In this document: in pieces, positions 29,241 to 36,657 of the stretch
Numbering within the stretch: position 1 is the first letter of the stretch
Layout: each line of letters opens with the position of its first letter
Origin: Aurantiochytrium sp. KH105
Taxonomy: Eukaryota > Sar > Bigyra > Thraustochytrida > Thraustochytriidae
Direction of reading: 5' to 3'
DNA length: 64,000 nt
Assembly (NCBI GenBank): GCA_003116975.1
Contig: BGKB01000075.1
Coordinates: 101,799-165,798, forward strand
Notes under the pieces: model-generated
What the model was told of the DNA's origin: nothing
Seen by the model: only the letters and a program-made list of their open reading frames with translations
The model's database searches: none
Made by a program: the position numbers and the translations under genes

Positions 29241-29285
29241 GAAGGAAAGGAGAGGAGAGGAGAGGAGAGGAGAGGAAAGGAAAGG
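29241..29285. repeat. (AGGAG)n tract
   Basis: Short purine-only pentanucleotide run in the LIM upstream region. Confidence 0.7.
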
Positions 29286-29583
29286 CCCGGATCTCCGCGC
29301 CGCCGCGCCCGCCCGAGCCGCTTTGCCTCCGCGCGCTGCGCTGCCGCGCTCTCGCTCGCGCGCCTCGACGCGGCTCTGCTCGCCCGCCTTGCGCGACTGC
29401 CTGCCGGCCGCCTCCGGGAGAGGCGGTCAGTTCCGGTTCCGGCTAGGAAACCTCTAGGCGCCCCTACCGCGCCCCTCCTCGCGAGCCGGTGGCCCGCCCC
29501 CCGCGGTCCTTGCTGGCTGCTCGCTTGTTCGCTTTTCCGGCCGCGACGCCGGGCCGCGTGCCGCGCTGGTGGACGGAGAGCAG

Positions 29584-29622
29584 GATGGATGGATGGACGG
29601 ATGGATGGATGGATGGATTGAG

Positions 29623-29664
<42 letters not shown>
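29584..29664. repeat. (GGAT)n then (GATT)n microsatellites
   Basis: GGAT units at 29584-29618 pass into GATT units at 29623-29664, ending only 3 bp before the stop codon of the leftward gene at 29668, so in that gene they lie at the start of the 3' UTR. Confidence 0.9.
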
Positions 29665-29665
<1 letters not shown>

Positions 29666-29667
29666 CG

Positions 29668-32600
29668 TCAAGGAGGCGACGAAAGACCTGCGGCTGCTGC
29701 TGGGACAGAGATCGCGTGTCCCACGAAGACATCTGCCGCGGGCGTGTCCCTCTTCGCGCGGGAGCCCGAGGAGCCCTGCGGCGCGCCGGCGCGAGGCTCG
29801 AGCGGCGCGCGCTGACGCGGGGCCCCGGCGCAGGCGGCGAGGTCTTGCGCGACAGAGCTCTGCGTCGCAGCCCACCACTCGGACTCGTGGTCGAGGTGGT
29901 CGCGGACGGCTTCCGGGGTGGCGAGCATGAAGCGCTCGGGACTCACCTCGAGCCAGCGCCGGAGGAGACGGTCCTGCGAGCCCTCAAGGTGCCTAAAAAA
30001 GGAAGCGTGCAGGTCTTGAAGCCGCGATGCACGCTGCGCGGGCCATGCGATGGACCTCTGGCTCTCTTCGTCGGGATTTCCCCGAGGAGATGCACGGTCG
30101 CGGCGCTTGGGTTCCAGAATGACGCGGGCCGTGCCGCAGCGCTCGCAGCGGGACCGCAGCTTGCTCGGGAAAAAGGCGTCGCACTGCATACAGAGCTCAG
30201 AAGGTGCGTGAACGCGTATCAGGGGATCGCTCGCTGCTTCAATGACCAAGACCGGGCTCGCAAAAGCATTTGCTTTGCTGGAGAGCACGCGCAGCACTTC
30301 GTCTCCACGAACGCGCAGGTCTCGCAGACAAGCCTTGCGAAGCGTGTGCGAGAATGCCCAGTACGCGCCGTTGAGAGCGAGCATTGTGCGCCAGAATCCG
30401 CAAAGAAGAAACTGACCCTTGACACTGACATCGATGAGCGGGAACTGATAGTACGGCAAAAACACGTCGTGCAGTGCTTCGTGAGGGTCCGCAACAGGGA
30501 GTTGCCATCGTCTCGGCGTGTGCGCATAGCGCTTTCGATGGTGTAAAAGACGAGCATCGCTCTCCATCGTGCGTGCTGGCGTCCCGTACCTTGATTTGGT
30601 AGCGAAATCGTCGGCGATGCGGCAGAGAAGCAAATCGAGATTCTTGCGCTGCATGAACTCGCCGAGGAGCTGGCCAAGCCTCGGGTGCAAAACGCCCGTG
30701 TTGAGAAGTCCAGTCGCCAGCTCGCTTCGCATGCGAGCAAGAGTGCGGGCTGTGCGACAAAGTGTCCGATTCGCGCACCGGCGCCGCAGGGCTTCATAGC
30801 GACGTCGCCAAATAGCGTGTTTCTCCCGAAACTCTTGCCATCGCGCAAACGACTTGCACTTTGTTCTATTTCTCATCCGCATCAGGCAGTAGCGCACCTT
30901 GGCGTCTTGTTCGGCCTTGAGCCGAAGCAGACGCCAAACTTCCACACGCGCCAGACAGAAGCGCCCGAATCGACCCAGGACGACTTCTGCCCAGGCCTTG
31001 TGTGCGCGTCGTGCAACTATGTTTCTGTAAGCGCGCTGCATACAACGGGCAGCGCATTGCTGATGGAGGCGTCCCAGTGCAGCGCGTATATGAGCCGCGC
31101 TTTCGCGTCGTTGGATATAGTCGAGTACAGAGGCTCGATGTCGTACCCTGGCTCCGAGGGCGGCTCTGCAGCGAGCTCGAAGAGATTTTCTTGCGCGCAT
31201 TCTACGATACTGATGCGTGAAGGCAGTGACAGCGAGGCCTTGCGCTTCCGCAATCTCTTTTCGGAGCGCCAAAAATTCGAGAGCGCGGCAGCGAAGATTC
31301 CCCAGCAAGGAAGCTTCGAAGAAGGCTCGATGCGCGCAGAAAAAGTTGGCTTGATAACTAATATCAAAGGCCATGCCTGCCCCAAACTTGCGTCGCCGCG
31401 ATGTGCTCACCATCCAAAAGCACTTGGTGGCCTTGGGAAGCGGTGCTCTTTCCTCTCGCGTGCCTTCGACTGGGCACTTTCGCAGGTTCTCGAGCTCAGT
31501 TCGCGCCCATGCACGTTCCTTACAGCAAGCATCGAGACTTTCTTGGAGCGCACTTACCCTTCCCACGAGACCCCGAATTTTGTGGTACGGGCCGGTGTCG
31601 AGGATTCTACGTGCTCTTTTGGGAGGACGCTGCACCAAAGTTGTTTGACGTGTCTTTTTGGGCACTTTTTTGTTGGCCCTGGCTTTTGTTTTTTTCCTTT
31701 TTGAACGCAGATCTGAACTTGAATTTGCTTTCTTGCTGCTGGTTGTTTCGATATTTCCCTCTGGACAACAGCTAACAGTGACGTTGGTATTTTGGGTACT
31801 ATGGTCGATTGTTTTCTGTATTCTCTGAGATTGCTCAAGCTTTTGCTGTTTGTGCGCTTCCCAACGTTTTTGCGTTTGTAAAGCCCAAGTTCGATACCTT
31901 TGTCTTTGTGCAGCACGCACCCTGGCTTCACGCATGACATCCATGAAAAATTTCTCAATGTGCTCAATTGCTGCGAGATGCTCTGGCTTCGACGAACATG
32001 CGTACCACCACACGGCACCCTGACTTGGCTTTGCGAGAATTTCGTCTTGAAGACGCTTTCGCTCTTGTGGCGTGATCCACTGTTCGAGTCCAATTTCATC
32101 GACAACGCAGGGTTCAAGGCAGATACCAGGCATTTCTGTCCCCCCTTTTTTCTTGAGCACCGCTGTCCGGGCCGACAAAGTCCAGGACTCGATGTTCGCA
32201 TCGGTATGAATTGTAATATAAGAATGCGCGAGCGCGTCATGCCGATCGGATGCATCTTGGCTGCAGAGCAGGATCTCGCCTTGACTTAGGACAACCTGCA
32301 TGCGGCGCATGCGGGACCAATTTGTCTCACTGCTGTCAGCCTTGGTTCGCACGCAGACTTCACCCAAGACCTCCCAGTCAATGAGTTGCGGACATCGCGC
32401 AATTCGCCGTTTCCAGGGCAACATTCGAGGGAGTCTGCGCGTGAGAAATCCTCGAACAACAGCCTGCACCAGACTTGCTCCATCATAGATGGCGCGTCGG
32501 CGTCGACAGTCAAGATAGACGTCGCGCGCATTGATTGGCGCGCTGCACAGGAAGCCTCGAGCAAAGCGAGCCAAGTTTGTGTGGAGCGACGTGCGTAGAA

Positions 32601-32907
32601 CTCGTTCGAGCCGTGTCTTTGTGATGTCGAGATAGTCACAGATCTGCGCCGTCTTGCGTCGCAAACGGTGGATCTCTGCGAGTGCATAGCCACCGCGACG
32701 GAGTCGATCGAGCTTCGCTGGCAAGCGCAGCAGCTCGAGGAGCGCAGCCTCGCTCTTGACTACATGTGCGTTGATGCCAACACCGTGCAGGTGAACCCGC
32801 GGCGCCCTGGTGCCAAGTCGACGAGTCTGCCCGCCAGTCTTGGTAATCTCGCGCAGAAGCGCCGCCCGCTGCTTCTTCCCTTCGGCGACGGCGACGTCAT
32901 CCATCAT
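29668..32907 (-). CDS. Large orphan protein with IQ-like motifs and a zinc ribbon
   Basis: 1079 residues, ATG at 32905-32907 (a second ATG follows at once). A likely IQ motif, SLVQAVVRGFLTRR, lies near residues 145-158, and a second IQ-like stretch is CMQRAYRNIVARR in a long Arg-rich helical region (about 540-780), suggesting calmodulin or myosin-light-chain binding. Residues about 190-340 resemble a beta-rich module (VVLSQGEILLCSQ, ITIHTDANIESWTL), perhaps PH-like; this is weak. Near the C-terminus CMQCDAFF followed by CERCG gives a four-cysteine zinc ribbon. I do not recognise the family. Cytoskeletal or centrosomal roles are common for proteins of this build, but that is inference. Confidence 0.75.
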   Translation of the reverse strand: MMDDVAVAEGKKQRAALLREITKTGGQTRRLGTRAPRVHLHGVGINAHVVKSEAALLELLRLPAKLDRLRRGGYALAEIHRLRRKTAQICDYLDITKTRLERVLRTSLHTNLARFARGFLCSAPINARDVYLDCRRRRAIYDGASLVQAVVRGFLTRRLPRMLPWKRRIARCPQLIDWEVLGEVCVRTKADSSETNWSRMRRMQVVLSQGEILLCSQDASDRHDALAHSYITIHTDANIESWTLSARTAVLKKKGGTEMPGICLEPCVVDEIGLEQWITPQERKRLQDEILAKPSQGAVWWYACSSKPEHLAAIEHIEKFFMDVMREARVRAAQRQRYRTWALQTQKRWEAHKQQKLEQSQRIQKTIDHSTQNTNVTVSCCPEGNIETTSSKKANSSSDLRSKRKKTKARANKKVPKKTRQTTLVQRPPKRARRILDTGPYHKIRGLVGRVSALQESLDACCKERAWARTELENLRKCPVEGTREERAPLPKATKCFWMVSTSRRRKFGAGMAFDISYQANFFCAHRAFFEASLLGNLRCRALEFLALRKEIAEAQGLAVTAFTHQYRRMRARKSLRARCRAALGARVRHRASVLDYIQRRESAAHIRAALGRLHQQCAARCMQRAYRNIVARRAHKAWAEVVLGRFGRFCLARVEVWRLLRLKAEQDAKVRYCLMRMRNRTKCKSFARWQEFREKHAIWRRRYEALRRRCANRTLCRTARTLARMRSELATGLLNTGVLHPRLGQLLGEFMQRKNLDLLLCRIADDFATKSRYGTPARTMESDARLLHHRKRYAHTPRRWQLPVADPHEALHDVFLPYYQFPLIDVSVKGQFLLCGFWRTMLALNGAYWAFSHTLRKACLRDLRVRGDEVLRVLSSKANAFASPVLVIEAASDPLIRVHAPSELCMQCDAFFPSKLRSRCERCGTARVILEPKRRDRASPRGNPDEESQRSIAWPAQRASRLQDLHASFFRHLEGSQDRLLRRWLEVSPERFMLATPEAVRDHLDHESEWWAATQSSVAQDLAACAGAPRQRAPLEPRAGAPQGSSGSRAKRDTPAADVFVGHAISVPAAAAGLSSPP

Positions 32908-33310
32908 ACTCCCGCGACGCTTCGCGACGCTGCAGAGATTTGGGTTTTTCTGCTTTTCTGGTTGACAGGTTCTTTCTCATGAGAATGAACGGATCGCATC
33001 GCACTGCGGGGACGTCGACATGGCCACTACGAGGTATCCTATCTGGGTCCAGGCGGAGTGGCTGAGTGCCTTGCGCTGCTTGCTTGCAGTCCGTCGATAA
33101 AGAGTGATGGGGGGATATTAAGCTGGCGGGCTGGCGAGCTGATAGAAGTTCACTTCAATTCGTTGAAGTAAGTGTGTGGTGCATCATCATACATACCACT
33201 GGTGCAAGTTTATTTTGGTGTATACCATGCACATCGACTTCGACGCGGACGTGGCCAGTAATTTGCAATGAATCAATCATTTGGTGGGAGAAAAGGAAAA
33301 GGAATGGGGA

Positions 33311-33376
<66 letters not shown>

Positions 33377-33720
33377 GAGAAGAAGAGCAGATGAGGAGCA
33401 TATTGACCTCATTTTGTGAAATTTCTTCTATTTTGGGGGGTGGGAGGAAGCAAGCGACAGTCTGTGAAAGGCCTTTTCGGCGTGGCGTGGCGATAGCGTG
33501 CTTTTTGAAGAGGGCCCGTCGTATTCCTTTTTCCTTTCCCTCTGTTTTGCTCAGAATCTTCCGTCTACCCTCCTCGTTCAGTTATAAGAAGAAGGACACA
33601 GAACAAGAAAGAAAATAGAACGTGAAGGCTTCTTTCGAGAACGGCAGGACTTTGAAATCGAACATTATTACGTAAGAGGTATGCTACGAAAAGTGAAGGC
33701 GAGAGATGGTCGGCTTCGAA
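32908..33720. other. Intergenic region with a GAAA microsatellite
   Basis: Between the upstream side of the large IQ protein gene and the 3' end of the NIFK gene. A long (GAAA)n run lies at 33314-33376. A tRNA-like phrase near 33050-33065 was examined and rejected. No gene seen. Confidence 0.5.
33314..33376 (+). repeat. (GAAA)n microsatellite
   Basis: About fifteen GAAA units on the plus strand, 345 bp beyond the stop codon of the NIFK gene. Confidence 0.95.
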
Positions 33721-34716
33721 TCAGGCGTAGCCGGGCAGCTCGTAATCGATACCTTTTGCCTTGCGATTACTTTGCTGCTTGGCGTGCCGGCTCTTGAGCT
33801 TGCGGATGCGATTCTCCGCTTCTTCTTCAGTGCGATCCTTGTTCATGCGCATGGCGTCAACCTTGGCCCAGTTGATTTTGCGAAAACGGCGGTGGGCGTT
33901 TGCAAACATGCGCTCGTGGACGTTCTCTGGCTTGACAAGTTCGCAGACGAGCAGCTTGTCACACAGGAGATAATTGTGCATGGCCTGCTGGACAATTTTG
34001 GCCACTTCGTTGCTCCTGAACTGAATAAAGGCATAACCGCGCGAGAGACCCGACTTTTTGCTGCGCGAAAGTCGCAGCTGGACGACTTCGCCAAACTGGG
34101 AAAAGAAACCCTTCATTTGTTCTTCGTAAAAGCCATGTGGGATGTGACCCAAGTAAATGACGCCCTCTTTGCTGCGAAGCTTGCCCGTTCGCGAGTCAGC
34201 TTTGGCGCCATCTTTACCACGCGCGTTGGTGGTCGAAGATTTGCTGCCGTCCTTGGAGGCTACCTTCTTTTGCTTCTTCTTGGGTTGCTCCTCTTCGGTC
34301 TTGTCTGAATCCTTGGTTTCGTCCTCAACTTTCTCGTCCTCGTCGCTCGCGTCTTCGTCGTCTTCGTCCTCGTCGTCCTCAGCACTGGGGCCGGCATCGA
34401 CCTGGTCAGCCTCTGTAAGAGGAACAAAGCGGTCGTCGTCGTCGACGGCGCGATCGCCAGCTGCGTCGCCGCTCTCGTCGGCGCTGTCATCGTCCTCGCC
34501 AAGGCGTCCCAGAGCCTGCATAGCTTTGCGCATGCGTCCACGGCGCTCGGCGTTGGTCGCTGCACGTTTTGCCTTGACCTTTTCATCGTCCTCTGCGACG
34601 GTCTCTTCGGCGAGCTTCTTTTTACTCGCGGCGGCCTTGGAGCCTGCCTTTTTGGCGCTCTTCGCCTCGGCCACCGGTGCCTTCTTGGCGGGGGTCTTGC
34701 GCTTCTGGCCAGCCAT
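33721..34716 (-). CDS. Nucleolar RRM protein, NIFK/Nop15-like
   Basis: 331 residues, ATG at 34714-34716. The N-terminal half is Lys/Ala-rich then strongly acidic (residues 110-145), a nucleolar-type disordered region. A single RRM spans about 186-261 with RNP2 IYLGHI and RNP1 SRGYAFIQF. The surrounding wording, GVIYLGHIPHGFYEEQM, FSQFGEVVQLRLSRSKKSG, EVAKIVQQAMHNYLLCDKLL and ENVHERMF, is that of human NIFK and yeast Nop15. Nop15 is required for 60S ribosomal subunit assembly and ITS2 processing; NIFK also binds the Ki-67 FHA domain. The C-terminal basic tail lacks a clear Ki-67-binding region. It shares a 385-bp promoter region with the divergent TBC gene. Confidence 0.9.
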   Translation of the reverse strand: MAGQKRKTPAKKAPVAEAKSAKKAGSKAAASKKKLAEETVAEDDEKVKAKRAATNAERRGRMRKAMQALGRLGEDDDSADESGDAAGDRAVDDDDRFVPLTEADQVDAGPSAEDDEDEDDEDASDEDEKVEDETKDSDKTEEEQPKKKQKKVASKDGSKSSTTNARGKDGAKADSRTGKLRSKEGVIYLGHIPHGFYEEQMKGFFSQFGEVVQLRLSRSKKSGLSRGYAFIQFRSNEVAKIVQQAMHNYLLCDKLLVCELVKPENVHERMFANAHRRFRKINWAKVDAMRMNKDRTEEEAENRIRKLKSRHAKQQSNRKAKGIDYELPGYA

Positions 34717-35101
34717 CTTGCTTGCTCTGCGAGACGACTATCGACGTTTAACGTTTGTGGTCCTTCACGCGGCTTGTCCGCGGCCCGAGCTTCTTTCTCC
34801 CTCTCTCTCTCCCGCGATGCCAGCCAGCTGCCTCCGCGCTAGCGTTCCGGCCGCTCACGGACTCGCGCGAAGCGTGGACGTGGTCTCGGTTCTGCGCCAC
34901 CCAGCCAATCGCATGGCCGACCCTTGCAAGGGTCCGACCCTTGCAAGGGTCACAAGCATGCGAGCAAGCAAGCGCTGTCTTGGCCAAGTTGAAGCTTCTT
35001 GCTTGCGCAGAAAAGTATAGCAAGCCCTCGAACGCGAGAGCCCGGTGGGGCACGGTGGGCACGGTGGGGAGAGAGGGCGCGACCGTTATACGCGCGGGAG
35101 G
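34717..35101. promoter_or_regulatory. Bidirectional promoter region of NIFK-like and TBC genes
   Basis: 385 bp between divergent ATGs. It contains two perfect palindromes in tandem (34919-34951), described separately. Otherwise no repeat or gene. Confidence 0.6.
34919..34951. promoter_or_regulatory. Tandem pair of perfect 16-bp palindromes
   Basis: GACCCTTGCAAGGGTC occurs at 34919-34934 and again at 34936-34951, separated by a single base. Each copy is its own reverse complement. The pair sits 203 bp from the NIFK start and 151 bp from the TBC start. It may bind a dimeric factor or form a cruciform; no function is demonstrated. Confidence 0.7.
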
Positions 35102-36199
35102 ATGGCGGCCGAAAGCGCGGAGTTCCAGGAGCTTATCGGGCCGGAAATGACCGTGGACCTGGACAGGCTGCGCGACATTGCTTTCTACGGTATTCCCGAC
35201 AACGAGCGCGCCGAGGTGTGGAAGGTCTTGTTGCCCGCACTTCTGGCGCCGTCTGCGCCCGGGACCATTGCGTCAGAAGACGACCAAGGCCAGCAAGTCC
35301 AGCAGCAACATCAACAGCAGCAGCAGCAGCAGCAACTGAAGCAAAAGCAGCAGCAGCAGCAGCAACAGCAACAACGACTAAATGAGTCTGCGCCGGGAAT
35401 CGATTCCGCTGCTGCAACCACTGCTGCAGAAGCGGCCGTGGTGCCATCCGTGGATGACCTGCGCGACGAGGTTGCGCTCGAGGAGGGGCTTGGCTCCGCC
35501 GTTGAAGGTGGCCAGCAGGACGGGCTCACGAGCGTCGAGCTGATTCGTGTTCTCAAGTCCGAAATGTCACGTTGTGCACGACGAACAAATTACTTTCGCG
35601 CCGTTAAAGCACAGACATGGATTTACGATTTGATCTTTGACTACATTGAGAGGTCGAACTCGTCGACGTGGCACGTGCACCACGCGGCTCTTGTGCATGC
35701 CGCGGCCCCGTTTGCCAAGCTCATGCCAACGTGGAGCGACGCCAAGACGTGCTTCCAGCACCTTTTACGCGCCCTCGATGCTCATTTTGGTGCAGACAAT
35801 GGCCGGACCACGATTGGACGTTTTCTCATGCTCTTCCGATCACGACTGCCAGAGCTCTTTACCCATTTCGAAGAAGAGGACATTGAAGCAGTGCGCTGGG
35901 CCTCGTCATGGTTACCGTGGCTCTTGTGCCGCGAGCTTCCGTTCGAGTGTTGTCTGAGACTCTGGGACTCGTATTTCGCAGCTCCTGACGGTCATGGCTT
36001 TGAACTGCACACTTTTGTCTGTTTGGCTATTTTGGAAAACTGCCAGGCGGATCTTGTCGAGCTCGAGCACGGAGAAATCGTTGTTTTTCTGCAGAATCTT
36101 CCAGCGCTCGATATGGACCGAATCATTGTCCAGGCTCAGTATATGGCTCACGACTTTCGGACGACGGAGCTGCAGGCATTGCCTTCGGTCAATTCGTAG
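35102..36199 (+). CDS. Q-rich TBC-domain protein, probably catalytically inactive
   Basis: ATG at 35102, 365 residues. The N-terminus reads LRDIAFYGIPDNERAEVWKVLLPALL, the opening of a Rab-GAP TBC domain (RxxxWxxLL type). A Gln-rich tract encoded by CAG/CAA runs about residues 64-97. The later TBC helices are clear: WASSWLPWLLCRELPFECCL, LRLWDSYFA and VVFLQNLPALDMDRIIVQA, closest in feel to TBC1D22/Gyp1. The arginine-finger motif IxxDxxR and glutamine-finger motif YxQ expected in the middle are not found; the matching positions read VLKSEMSRCARR and WHVHHAALV. It may therefore bind a Rab without stimulating GTP hydrolysis. This is an inference from missing residues. Confidence 0.75.
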   Translation: MAAESAEFQELIGPEMTVDLDRLRDIAFYGIPDNERAEVWKVLLPALLAPSAPGTIASEDDQGQQVQQQHQQQQQQQQLKQKQQQQQQQQQRLNESAPGIDSAAATTAAEAAVVPSVDDLRDEVALEEGLGSAVEGGQQDGLTSVELIRVLKSEMSRCARRTNYFRAVKAQTWIYDLIFDYIERSNSSTWHVHHAALVHAAAPFAKLMPTWSDAKTCFQHLLRALDAHFGADNGRTTIGRFLMLFRSRLPELFTHFEEEDIEAVRWASSWLPWLLCRELPFECCLRLWDSYFAAPDGHGFELHTFVCLAILENCQADLVELEHGEIVVFLQNLPALDMDRIIVQAQYMAHDFRTTELQALPSVNS

Positions 36200-36657
36200 G
36201 GAAGGGAAGAGCTCTCATTGTGTTCTGTTGTTCTTTTTGGGATGGAGAAAAAGTGATACGCCTGTGACGATCGAGGAACAAGAGCATCAACTAACTCCTG
36301 GTGCCGGCGGTCTCTTTGAGGAGAGAATTTTGTGGAGGCAGATTGCTGTTGACTTGTTGAGTGATGTGGACAACAGGCGAGGTGAATGCTTTTCCCCGCA
36401 CCAAGTCAACGCGTACTCACGTCTGTATACTGGTAGGTAATTTGAAATGAAATATATTTAGTGAAGAGAGTCTTGAGCAGCGATGACCTTCGTCAATGAG
36501 TCGCGAGTTGACCTCAGCGTTTACAGCAGGTTTCGAGGGTCGGTCGGTCTCAGCGACTGCAGCTTGATACGAAGAAAAGTACTGTACGAGTGTGGCCGCG
36601 GCATTTTAAAAAGGAAAGGAGACGGCTGTGGAGAGATCTGTGTACCCCTCAAGATAG
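36200..36657. other. Convergent 3' intergenic region
   Basis: Between the stop codons of the TBC and malate synthase genes. No gene, repeat or RNA recognised. Confidence 0.45.

Larger units (their letters stand above)
28838..29667. promoter_or_regulatory. Upstream region of the LIM gene with several microsatellites
   Basis: About 830 bp, GC-rich in the first half. It carries (TCTGC)n, (AGGAG)n, (GGAT)n and (GATT)n tracts in order. Long frames across it are repeat artefacts. The right end abuts the stop codon of the next leftward gene. Confidence 0.5.

Noticed and set aside
28874-29878. Long frames on both strands across the LIM upstream region
   Set aside because: They translate the TCTGC, AGGAG, GGAT and GATT microsatellites into simple amino-acid repeats.
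33047-33095. A tRNA-Ser/Leu-like phrase (GCGGAGTGGCTGAGTGCC)
   Set aside because: The D-arm resemblance is not followed by a foldable anticodon arm, T-loop GTTCGAATC or matching acceptor stem.
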